Shown here in pieces: positions 1-12,300 of a stretch of 64,000 nt of DNA. Both the position numbers and the translations under genes were made by a program. The stretch is from Onchocerca volvulus (lineage: Eukaryota; Nematoda; Chromadorea; Rhabditida; Onchocercidae), in assembly GCA_000499405.2 (NCBI GenBank), contig HG738140.1, positions 11,373,560-11,437,559 on the forward strand, in the 5' to 3' direction. Positions within the stretch are counted from its first letter, which is position 1. Each line of letters begins with the position of its first letter. The notes beneath the pieces are model-generated. The model was given only the letters and a program-made list of their open reading frames with translations. It had not been told where the DNA came from and made no database searches.

Positions 1-447
1 GGTCTTGAAAAGAAAAGGTTAACGGTTGTGTTCATCAGTATTGTGCTTACGTATCTATGTGCAACTAAATAGAGCTGAACTTCACTGATTTCAGTTATAA
101 TATTTTGAATTGAACAGTAAATTTTCCATTCAGCCTTCTTTCATATCATTTTTCTATGCTTAATGATATTTCAGAGATTAAATCAGGGTGGAAGTAATCA
201 AATTATTCATTCCCACCAACTTTCTGTACGAAATTTTTTTCCGGCTGATATAGAAATTAGCTCATTGAAATAATAATTGATCCTAATTTTAAAATCTGGG
301 TTATCGTAATTTTTAAAGAGATGTGGTTTTAGAAATATGGATGATTGATACTGAAAAAAGTAGGATATTAAGTGGTATAGCTTTTCTCAGAATGAATTAA
401 ATGAAGAAGAAAAGGTAGATTGTCCTTTGAGATTTTGTTATGATCAT

Positions 448-712
448 TTAGTAGGTACATAATATATGGTATCCCGCATTCAACATAATGCCCATCTTGC
501 TAGGCCTATCTAAAAAAAATGAAAAAAAAAATGCTTTATCGCTGAACTATTTCCCAAATATTCCAAACAAAGGAAAGACTGAAAAAGAGAGAAGACTTAC
601 CTTTTCTTTTATTTGCAATTTCTAGTCTCTCAATTTCTTCTTGATTCGAAAAGTCGAGCTTTGATTTTGATTCTTCATCATTGTCTCCAGCATCATTAGC
701 TTCTCTACAGCT
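448..712 (-). CDS. 3' end of an unidentified minus-strand gene (two exons)
   Basis: The terminal exon runs 509-448 and ends in TAA (450-448). It follows a strong acceptor (run of T then AG at 511-510). The preceding exon is open from 712 down to 601 and ends at a consensus donor (AAAAG|gtaagt). The phases agree: one base from the first exon plus two from the second make an Asp codon. The first exon is acidic and charged (NDEESKSK, NQEEIERLEIANKRK), and the last one ends MGIMLNAGYHILCTY. I do not recognise the family. The 5' boundary is unclear: the same frame has TAA at 715-713, and before it an ATG-led stretch (787-716) that overlaps a plus-strand candidate exon. The 5' part is therefore missing, broken or spliced in from further away. 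The splice phase and composition are seen; that it is a gene is inferred. Confidence 0.45.
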
Positions 713-726
713 TTAATTCTTCGAGA

Positions 727-790
727 ATGAATTTCTACCAACGTTCTCTATTCGGCTTACCGCCGTTTCATACAACTCGATTTCCATGTT
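727..790 (+). CDS. daf-19: candidate upstream first exon of daf-19
   Basis: An ATG at 727 lies 16 bases after a pyrimidine-rich acceptor (TTCTCTACAG, 701-710). The frame stays open to a perfect donor (GTT|gtaagt) at 790/791. It encodes 21 residues (begins MNFYQRSLFG, ends TTRFPC) and ends in phase 1. It could join 3215-3259, which joins the first firm daf-19 exon. The opposite strand also carries an ATG-led frame here, so only one of the two readings may be real. No homology supports it; the case rests on splice signals and phase. Confidence 0.3.
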
Positions 791-799
791 GTAAGTATT

Positions 800-3700
800 T
801 TAGACTTATTTGTTTCTCCAAAGACTTATCATTTTTTTCTGAGAAAGCTGACTGAAGTTTGATAAAAAATTTCATCCTAAATGAATGAATTAAAATTTGA
901 ATGGTTGTAATTCAGAACTTGAATATTAATACTGCTGTCTTACAATCATACTACAAACACTATCATCAATTGACTGAGGCTAAAAGCATTTGTTTGGAAA
1001 AGATACTAGTGCACCGAATTGTGGAAATAGTTATAGGGAACAAAAGTGCGTCTAATGTTCCCTCTTCCCTCCATAAGCTATTCTCAGTACTCATTGAAGT
1101 GTTTTATATTGAATTTGATTAATAAATTTCCAAGTAAGTAGAAAAGACATATTTCAAATAAAAATTTATTAAATTCGAAAAAAAATCGCCGAATTTTCTT
1201 TGTTATTCGAATGAAATATTAATAACAGATTGAATTTATAACATTTCCGCTTTTTTTACGCATCTTATCGATAAAATTTAGTTTATAGATGCGGAAAACT
1301 CCTATAACAGTAGCATTTATTTTTGGCAGTGTCAGAAAATTTCTTTCATCATTTTCAGGAAGTAGAGCTCAATTTGTAGCAAAAATTTGTTGTTTCAGTT
1401 GAATTCCATTTCAGCCTTTTATATTATTTGCGAAATTAAATTATAAGATTTGAAAAATTGAACAGTATAATGCAAACAATAAGTAATATATGTCTAAAAT
1501 CTGTAACCATGAAGAAGGTAATACCTCATATAAATAATCGATTCATTGATTTTAGGAGCGATATAAATTAATCAGTTTAAGCTTGTGAGAAAATGTGGTT
1601 ATGTATATTCCATGCTTCTATATATTCCAAACTGCCAAACTCTCAAACTGATTCTTATCTCTGATGAAAATTTCGATAACATAATGGAATAAAGTATAGC
1701 GTATATTAAGAAGGTAACTTGGAATGGAAAAACTACGGAACGTTTAATCCTTGTTTTTGTCAGATTACAAAAGAAGAAAAAAGACTTAATTTTTCTGTCT
1801 TGATTTTCCTCATAGATATAAAATAAAATGATAGAGCTTGTTCTCTTTTTTCCTTTCTTTTTTCTTTTTTTTTTCTGTGGATAAATTACTGATCATTCCT
1901 TTTTTCCCAGCGTACCTAATTATTGAAATAGGCAATTTAGTTTGTTTGCATCAAAGGAAGCCGGTTGTTATTCCATATTTATGAAATTTCTCTTTAATTT
2001 CCTTAAAAAAAAAAATATAAAATGAAATAAAATTTTCTCTGAATTTCGCTAAAAAAATATTTGGGGAAAAAATTTCCTCAATTTCTTTAAAAAAATGTGT
2101 AATGGTAAATAGTGAAACTAAATGTTAAGTTTAAATCTTATCTGAGCGCTTTTTTTTGACATGAGGATGATATGCGTATCGGTTTTTACTTGAATCTTTC
2201 CGGATTGAATATATGTTTCCGATAACTTTAAGAAATTAAAGGAAGGAATTGGAAAGTATTATGAAGAAGAGCATTGAAATTAAAAAAGAATATTGCATTT
2301 CTGGTAATCAGTCTATGAATTACTCATATATTGTTAATTAGTACATATATCATATGCGATACCGTTTACATAAGAGAGAAGTGAAAACAAATTGATGAGA
2401 TGGATTAAAAAGGTGAGGAAAGGTAAAAAGAGGTGAAGCATCATGTATAGGCTTTCAAATACCGTAGACGATGAGATGGATTTGCCTTAATATTTCTGCT
2501 ATTCGGATGTGACCTGCTAATATCTCCTTTTCATCACTCTATATCATATTCTCTATCTTGTCTTGGCCAATATATACTTGCTTTTTGCCTAGGCTTAAAT
2601 TGATTTTTCGATGTTATTCATTTATTTGTTCGTTCACGGTCACTGCAACTACTACCATAACTTCTATCATTGGTTCGTGCTAAAGATCTAAGATTAAGAA
2701 TACATTCACTTACCAGAGCTTGGTTAACAAGAAGAATCCATCGGTAGAACGTCTTCATCGTCTTATAGCTTACGTGAAATTTCCTCCAATTTTGATAGGA
2801 CTAATCATTATTCATCATTTAATAGTTCACATAAAATTTTCTCCAATTTTGATATATAAAAGATTGATTATTTTTTTCTATTTTCCCTTTAACGATAGAT
2901 TATTTTGTTTTTCTATCGTTTTTTTTTGATTTCATTTTTTATGTTTTTATTTATTCATTTGTTTGTTATTGTATTCTGACACTTGATATGTTTTCATTAC
3001 TTAGTTTACTTTTAATTGTAGAATAATTTTTTGAACCGTATTATTTGAAGCTAATCCTAAAATATATTACATAAATAGAGTTAAATTCGATTGAATTATT
3101 GTAATTCGATTAAAATCTCAAATTTTATTCTTAGTTGGAAAAAGACTCGTTGCTGTCATTTATATCAAGTGCTGTTCTCTCCAAAAGGATCTCTTGAGTC
3201 TCATTCCCATGTAGATCATCCCAATTTTTCAACTGCAGTTTTGCAAAGTTGTAATGCAGGTATATCTGTTTGATTAATGACTCTTAATTCCAAGCAATTC
3301 TTCGAAGTGCTTCCCCTTTCCTAGTGATATCTGGTTGTCAAGTACGGCACTTATATATCTAAAAAGCGAAATTTTATAAATCAGAAAATTTTATCTCTTT
3401 CGAAAATTGTATTTTCTATGCTTTCTGTTATTTAAAATTGGTACACATCTGAAGAAAAATATCAAAATGTAGATTTCATGATTGAATGTAATAAGTGAAA
3501 ATGTGATCCGACTTTTTTATCGTGTTTTTCTAAAAATGATGGTTTCCGAAGAGTATATTCTATTAGAGTGTTCCTAAGCTTCGATAGGTTTGAACTGGTT
3601 TTAGGTTGCCGTTTAGAATTTCATAATAAGTAAAATATGCGGTAATGATAATTTGTTTTTCATCGAAAGGGGATTGAATTGATAGTTTGGATATTTTTTA

Positions 3701-6311
3701 ACTTACTATCCGAATTTGTTAAATCTGTCCTTTTATAATACTGAATCAACAGAAAAAAATTTCCCAAAAAAAAAATAAAATTTCAAAAATTTTGGTCTGC
3801 AAAAACGGAGCAACAGTAAAATGAAAGTGATGAAATTCTAGTTAAAGGCAAATAAAATCTCAGTATTGATTTCTAACTGACACTCATTCAGTGAATTTAT
3901 GAGTTGTGATCGATATTGCAGTTAATATTAATGCTTATATCCATATGCCAGAGTGCACATAAAGTATTTAAAATGCTTTATTTGTCATGGAATATGACTG
4001 GCGGATAAAGAAAGTTTATTAGTTATAATTGAAGTGATTAGTCGGACATTGGTAATGCTTATTAGTTCAAGTATCAGTTAGCTCCTATTACTCTGTGTAT
4101 TTTATGTAGCTAGCAAGTATGCTGTTATAAAGACTAAATATGATGCTAATAATGCAATTAGTCCACTTTTATAGATGATGTGAATTCGGTTTTAAGAAAA
4201 ATTTGAATTCATAATAAGGGAAGAGAAAGATTAGGAGGAAGGAGAGTGCTAGTAATTGGAAGATAGAGGAAGTTTATATCATAAAATATTCTCATCCTAT
4301 CTGATTGGTTGGTGGAACTGAAGAGTTAAATGTGAGCAGACATTTTAGGAATACTGTATGACAATTTTTCTATTCAAGTCATACACATGAAAATATATGT
4401 GGAATTATTCAAATTATGTATAAAATCTATTTTAATGCCCGAAACAGATCTTATCAATTTATCTTCACATTTCTTTAATATGAGCATTGTCTACAGTTAA
4501 TTACTTTTTAAGAATGAATAAAGTTGATGAACATGTATTTTAGCAACTCTAAAAATTTCTAAAATTAGGAAATTTAAAAGAAAAATAAGTATTTTCAAAA
4601 ATTCAGAATACATGCGATGTATTATGCGGCTTATTTATTATAGGGATTTTTTTAAGGTTCAACGTAAAACTGCAAAATATTATAGCTAGGAAAAATGGGG
4701 AAAGGTGCTAAATAACCTCATATGATCGACTAAATTATTAATCTTTGTCGCAAACTGGCGAAAAATCTAATGATGATATTTCTGGAGGTGTAGTTGGTAA
4801 TCTTAAGTATCATTTGTAATTTTCGGCTGAAATTAAAATCCTATTTTCTACTGGATTAGTTCAGCGTTGTTGTTTTGCTTTTATTATTTTCTTTTTTATT
4901 TACATTTTTTAAATATTTCATTTACTTTGGCTTTATTATTACTGATAATTCAATTGAAAGAAACTAATTGATTTTTGGATACACAGATGATAATATTAAA
5001 GATATCATGGAAAAAACTATCCGTAGTTGGAAATGAATTTACTGTTCTATGTTCTATATCTCTCGTCTAGTTATTATTCTCATGGTATTGTCTTTATTCG
5101 AATAATCCCATATCGCTTCTGTGCATTTGTTTTTTTTGCCTGTTCGTCATTAAATCCTTCTTTATTTCTTTATTTTGAGTTGTTAAATATTTTCAAGTTC
5201 ATTTATTTGTACTCTTTGTTTAACGTGAACTTATTACGAACAAATTTTCAATTACTTAAAAAACGTAAAACGACAAAGAAGGAAAATAGGAGCTGTAAAC
5301 TAAATGAGTAATCTTTATCTGTTATTAAGAGATCACATATTGATTTTTCTTTTGAATGAATATTTGGTGGCTTATTTGCTTTTTTTTTATTTTTCTTTTG
5401 GAATTTTTGAAATATAAATACAAATAATTGTTTTGAATAAGAAGTCAAAAAATCTTTCATAGTTTACGACTATACTTACTTTCCCTCTGACTATCATTTC
5501 TACTACTTTCGCTTCAATCAAGTATTTGTTTTTGAGGAGACTGGAAAAATGCAACAGAATGAAATGATAAATTTTTTTGATTGTAAAAGCAGAATTTGGT
5601 AAAAATGGATTTATTTCCTTCCACGGAAAAATTTCACAGATCTTGGAGAAAACCTAATTAGCATAAAAGCTTAAGTAAAAGAAATTTGATTAATTCCGGG
5701 TTTTAGTTGAAAAAAGTTTCATTCATTTGTAGTTTCACTGATAATAATTTGTTAAGTTAGGGATTCCAACTTTCTTAGTTATTAGCATAAAAAGAAGCTC
5801 ATTAGTGGTTTTTTTTTTGCATTTAAAATATTCGAAAATACATGCAATAAACTAATTATTTGAATATAAAAGTTATTTTTTATGATTCATCATTCTGCGA
5901 AAGAACAGTATCTATGGAAAAATTTTTTTACTCGAATTCTTTTGGATTAAATTTATTAGATATCGAAAAAAAGAGTTAGATGAGAATTGCAGGATTCAGT
6001 CTTGTAAAACAAGGTAGAAATGACATTACAGACATCAAAAGACTGTTGTAATTACTGCTTTTTATGTTTACTTGATATTTTGAGGAAGTATTAAATAATC
6101 GCAAGAGAAGTGAAAATTCCTAACTGAAGACCATCGTAACAATTGAAATTTAGTAGATTGACTACTGAGAGAAAAAGTTTGAATATTGCTTAATTTTCTT
6201 GATAAAAAGGAAAAAATTTTTTCAGCTCTCGGGCTAGTTATTTTATTTTGATGTTGAGAAAATTTTGCTAAAATTGAAATATCATCAAATTGAAAGCAAT
6301 CGTTATTTCAG
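800..6311. other. 5' region and large first introns of daf-19
   Basis: Apart from the candidate exons at 727-790 and 3215-3259, this is AT-rich non-coding sequence with short T and A tracts. Open frames up to about 90 codons occur but are rich in F, I, L, K and N, as expected by chance in such DNA. I see no repeat family or structured RNA here. Confidence 0.5.
3215..3259 (+). CDS. daf-19: candidate N-terminal exon of daf-19
   Basis: This open segment ends at GCAG|gtatat (3259/3260) in phase 1, which is exactly the phase needed by the firm daf-19 exon at 6312. It encodes HPNFSTAVLQSCNA and would continue into [10 protein letters not shown]. The 5' edge is uncertain. An acceptor at 3214 (CCCATGTAG) fits the phase of the 727-790 exon. 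An alternative acceptor at 3135 (ATTCTTAG) gives a longer exon that needs a different upstream partner. An upstream coding exon must exist for the long isoform, because the 6312 exon starts mid-codon and has no useful ATG of its own. Confidence 0.4.
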
Positions 6312-9300
6312 TATCGAATTTTCGATCAGCACCGGCGCTAACAGCAGTAGCGGGTTCAACATCAAACGATACCGTAATTGTTGATACAAGTAGTACTCCT
6401 GTTGATATCTTTGGTCAATCAGGAACTAATATCAGCACCAATCATCATCATCATCAGTCATTGGGTGATGAAGTAACGTATGTCACTAACAGTAACAGTT
6501 TAATTGTACCCTCAACGACAACTTCTACTACTACATTTAAAGCAACTACTGTAACTACAACAACGGAAGTTGGTTTTTTAACAAGTGAAGCAGAGGGTAC
6601 CGTGGAAACGGTGGTAGTTCGGTCAAATGATATCAGTGGTAGTGACGAGTCAGAACAACTAAACCTGATGGATGCCTATCCAATAGGACAAATAACATCG
6701 ACGTACTGAGTTATTACGATATCAAAACACCGAAGCACCTAACGTGTTGTAGTTGTGTTGCACCGTGTATCGACATTATGATATGAGATGACTTATAGTT
6801 GGAAAGATGTGTACGATAACAGCAAGTGAAGGGCAAAAATTGAACTCTCTTTTGCTTAATTTAACACTACCAAACATGGTTTTAAATTCTGAGTCTCATC
6901 CATCCAAGACATTTACATCTCATTCATATACGGAAAATATCTTTTAAATTTCATCTTTCTTTTCTTGTCTTTCTAATGCTTCTCACTTCATATAGTCTGT
7001 ATGATTGTAGGAAATTGAAAGTTTCCTACTATAAAATTATTTATTTTAATTTCTGTTCTCATTTAGGGTCACAATAGTTCTTAAACTATAAATTGGACGT
7101 TCTCATTTCATTCGCTTTATTTAATTTTGAAATTCAATCACAGAATTTGATGCCTCAAAAATTCTATTAGAAATGAGTTTAAAAAAAAAAAAAATCTATA
7201 CATAATAGGTAACTGATTATTGCTAAAAAGATTACGTGGAGAAATACTGTAACTGAATAGTGAGGAGAAAGATGCTGTTTTTATTGTTAGAATAAGGAAG
7301 CGAAAACGAGATGGAATAGGATGAAACAAGAAAAAACGTAATTGTTTTCGTGAGTTATTTGTTCGATCTATTACTAAATTTTATCTTTTTCATTTAGATT
7401 TCTTTTATATCGGTAGTGAGATGAGGTAAAAAAATCAGTTAATAAGCTAGAAATTAAACATACCATCTGAAGGTTGTAACAATTGGAGTTTCATCATTTT
7501 AGTTGACATATCTTTTAGACCATCCAATGTTTCCTGTAATAATTTAGATGTAATTAATTTATTGAAAAGAAACAAATGAATACGAATATCATGAAATACT
7601 TATCTTGTTGTAGAAAGTATCTTTTTGTGTAAATACGTTCATTATGTTAGTTGATGGTTATTACGTTTGGAAATTCAATTATTGGCTTCGATTTTTTTTT
7701 TCTTTTTTTAAACTATTATAAAATATTCACGCATGTAACTGAGGAGAAAAAGATCTCTTTTTCATTTAACAATAATATTTAAAAAATATTTAATTCATAG
7801 ATCCAATAATAATTTGATGGGATGTGTACTGTCTAAGATTATCGTAATCACTCCCGATAAATCTACGGTATGTTTTACATTATAATATCACAAGCAGTTC
7901 TCTTACACTAAATATTTTAATATATTTAACGATTATATCAACTTTTCCACCTTTTCAGGTAAATAAAAGAATCGATAGAGTAACATTTTTCGGTTTTAAG
8001 CTTTAAGCGTAGCATTTGTCCATTGTTCGTTAATTTTTCAAAGGGATTAAAAGAAGAGAAAAAATGCAATAAAAGTGATTGTAGAATTGTCGCTGTTTGA
8101 ATTTTTTCGTATTCTTTGAAATTACATTCTTAAATATGATCCAGTAATGAATATCATTAAAAATGATAAGAGAAATAATGCCAAGTTATGGATAATGTGT
8201 TAGTGACGGTGATGATGTTGGTAGTAACCGTTGTCAGTAGTTACATTGACAGAAATAACGTTCCAAAGTTAGCCGATCGGATGGTTGATATGGTTGGTTG
8301 TGATGGTCTTGTTGTTTAGCAACTGGAATGTAGCCACCTAGAAACCGAGATGACGATCGAAGGAAGCTAAGGCAACGGAGTGTGGGAAGCTTAGGCTTTA
8401 GGCTCTAACGAAGCATGTATCCTGTAATGTTGTTGAAATTGATATGATGATGGAATTTTTTGACAATAGCAACAACATCAACGTCGATTTCCTAAGGCAA
8501 TCGCAAACCGATGGCAATCATGCAGGAAAGGAGAAAGGAAGAAAGAATAAGTAGTGGTGACAGCGAACAGCAATAATCTTGATCATATGGAAAGAAAATG
8601 TCTTTTTTGGTTTTATAGCAAAACCTTTGGCTAGTAAAGCTGTTCTGGCTTTACTTGTCAAAAGGCTTGGCCAGAAAAATAATTCTTGTTTTGCCTCAAA
8701 AATCGGGCCTTTTAATGTCCATGTTAGTACATCCATTCCATGTATATGATACCTTCTCTCTCTCCTTCCTCCTTTTTTGATCATAACTAATGATTTATGA
8801 AACATATATATATATATATGTTCATATTTATCAGTCAATATATCGAATCTCCAAAGTGACTACTTTGAAGATTTTACCAAAAATTTTTGGTAACCAAGGA
8901 AGCAATGAGTGGCAGTAGCGAGGGGCGCAGCAATATGATATCCGGTTAAGATTAATGATAGCCAAGCAGCCATAAGTATATTTCTGTCTCAGATAATCAC
9001 CTTTCTTTCTTCTCTTCTTATTACTTTCAATTAATCATTGTCAAATTTCCATTATCCAAAATCAAATCAGTTCTCGAATTTGCTAAAAATAGCTCATGTA
9101 TGTAGTTTTAAATTTAATTATAATCATAATGATGGATAGTTTGAATTATGTTTAATTGAATAGATATGGTTTGAATTATATTTAATTAAATAAAAATGAT
9201 GTTTGTTGAGAAGATGCTGCAAGATATATTCTTTAAATTACAAAGACTGAGGAGTAATTTGATCTAAAATAAGTAGCATAGTAATAGTATTAAGAATAAT

Positions 9301-12300
9301 AGGTATATTGAGAAAATTTTCTAGCCGAACTAATGAGAGATTATAAGAATGAAAGATTTCAATGAGAGCTGTCCCAAAAAAAGTGCTTGATAGGGTACTA
9401 TTTGAGGTTCTTTGTTTTTTTTTCCTTTTTTTTTAAAAAAAAGAATCGTATTCTTAGGCAGAACTGATGGTATCTCGAACTTATTTTTTATTATATTAAA
9501 CTCACGGCCATTTTCAGGAAGTTTAAAAATTCTTATTGCCTGAAGAATGTGTGGAAATCCGTTACTAATGGTCTTGAGGGCATAATAATTGCATTCTATC
9601 AATAGAGATCAATGCTTTTAATTCTGATAAATTGGTAAGAATTATTAGTCAGTGCCTTCATTTCATTCACTTCAATTCTCGATATTTTGAAAATTTGAAT
9701 TATTCCATTTTAGAGAGAAATATGTTCTATACTGCTCTCAAATGAAATGAGGAAATAAGGAGATGAATGTAATTTCATATAAGCGTTTTGTTTCTTCTAA
9801 TTTTTTGGGAATAGTTACATGTTATGTCTTTTTGGTTTCCATGATGGGTCGTCTAGGAGACGACAATTCATCATTGTGGTCGTTATGGTTGTCATCGGTT
9901 ACTCTGCATTATTTATGTATGTATCACTAAAGTGAAGGAAACATGATAAGTATATAAAGTTGATGCATGCTCCTTTTATCTTCTGAACTTGCGTGAATTT
10001 CCCCCTTCCCCACCCTTTGTTATCCTATTACCTTAACTACTGTTGTCAGGTATTTTGTATGCATATGATACCTTGGTAACCAAATACTTAATCACTAAGA
10101 TATTTTCACGTTTTAAATGGCAGACAGCATTGGTTAATTTGCAAAATGCAGTATGCAATTCATTCTTTTTACTTTTTAATTCAAAGTATTTTTAGATAAT
10201 ATCAAAATGCTTGAAATATATTACTTTTCTTGAGATATGTTTTTTTTTTTTCAAATTCTTTTCAAGAAATTTTATTCTTTAGATTAGTCTTATCCATAGC
10301 CATTTGTTACATTATTCACTTGGATTATATTATCTGAGAAAATGTTAAGAAAAGAATGCATTTTCGAAGGATGGAAATGGTTAGACGATTACAGGATTTT
10401 AAGTGGTCGTATATATATATATATATATATATTTTGGAAGTATATTGATACTATATATACAAATATTTCTATAAATATATAATCGATTGAGATTTAAATA
10501 GTGGTTCTAAGAATACTGTGTCATAAAATATGTTTGGAAAATTGCTGTCATTTTAAATTTGAATTTTCAACTAATTTAGCATTGTAAAAGTGAAGACAGT
10601 AAGCAAACAACAAGGAACATTTAGTATTTGGAGGATACAAGAGGATGCTCACCAAAAAATGACCACTGAAAGCAAGCATCAGTGTTTATGCTTCATTCAA
10701 GCAAGCGTGATGTCATACTCATTGAAAATTTGAGAACAGGTTGAGGATGTTATGTCATCTATTTCTTTACTTTCTTTAAATTTATGAAAAAAGGAAAAAT
10801 ACTGGGATGACTCATTTCCGTAGTATTATAAATATAATTATATAGGTAAAGGAAAAACAGTTTAGAAATATTTTGTTAAAATAGAATATTTTTTGGCCAA
10901 TTTGGGTCAGATATTGTTTGCTTGCCATTTAAAAATTTCGAAATTTGCTTAGTTAAATTTAAAATTAGAATCTAATTTCTGTTATTTTTTTTTTTTTTTA
11001 ATTATAACGAATACTAATTCCTTTTTTTTTTTTTTTTCTTCCTCTCTCTCTGCTGTTGATATGATCGTGGATCAGGATAGGCAATAATGGACGGAAATGC
11101 GGAATTTCAAAGAAATATTGGTATTTAGAAGGGGAATGTTATTAGAGACAGGTGTGAGTGAATGATTAGCCGTGCATTGAGCTAATCATCATTATGATTA
11201 TAATGTGACTCCCTCCCTTTTCTTGGCTTGGCTATATCCTGTCTCCTCTTAGAGGCCAATCGAGTTCACTTGCATGCTTCACTCACCTTCGCTTTAAAGG
11301 GACCCTTTTCACATTTATATCCTAAGACATTCATTGCCCGTAAGGTCGATGACGAAAGGAAGTCCACCTGGACATTTAGACAGGTATCTGACTTATAATT
11401 CTTTTGTTAGGCTTGAATGAAAAGCTAATTTTATTAAAATTTATTGAATTTTTTCTTAAAAATTTGAATTTCATATCATTTTCACATATGAGATTAGAAA
11501 GGAATGATGTTGTCTGCGTGATCTTTTTGTAGAGATAGAGATACTTCATATATCTTTGATTTATTTTCTTCATTTATTGATTTATTTTTATTCCACTCAT
11601 TTCTACAAAGAGAGATATAGAAAAATTGAAGGGAACTCTCATCGTAAGACCAACTATACTTAAATGAATCCGAGTATGGCGTTTGATTGACTGCGAAATA
11701 GCAATTGTACTATCGTATGGCAGGTTAGAGAAAGAGAAGTAATCTTGAGAAATTCGGAAATAATTCGGTAATATATTTGTAGTAAAATCAGTCTTTATTA
11801 TTTCATTGATTTGAATTTTATCCAGTAGTTATCATAGATTTTCAGAAATTTAACCTAATTAAGTATGGTATCCTTCTTGTGTTTGATGACTGTCATACCA
11901 TGTGCAAGAATATATGTAACAATGCGGCAGTAATTTTCTTTATAATATCTTCATTCATAATAAGTATGAAATTATTTTTTCAAATAAATTAAATTTTGTG
12001 TGATTTATTTTGAGTTCTTTTTTAAAGTCAAAAGAATGCATAACTTGCATACTTAGTTTATATATTTTAAAATGATGAGTAAAAATGGTAAGGAAGGAGA
12101 GAAGGAGAAAAAATATACGATATATTTACTTGTGATGTTATAAGTGATTTGCTTTATAAGTTAAGTTCAAAAACTTTTTTCTGATAATTTATCTCATATC
12201 CATATATGATAATATTATATTGTATATTAAGATAATTTACATAATATCGTTCACTCTATATAAGTAATTTGCATCATATATTCTTTTTCAAGCACAGTTT

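Noticed and set aside
6703..6709. TAC TGA read as the end of a single-exon protein at 6312-6709
   Set aside because: The GTACTG here is a donor: splitting at 6702 joins in phase to 12918 and continues into the RFX domain, so it is an internal exon boundary.
8518..8838. 106-codon minus frame in the daf-19 intron
   Set aside because: The plus strand is equally open here and the region is explained by the hairpin and palindrome cluster; no splice partners were found.
9830..9910. X-box-like strings (GTTTCCATGATG, GTTGTCATCGGTTAC)
   Set aside because: The right half-site does not fit the RFX consensus (RRNRAC), so I do not call an autoregulatory site.
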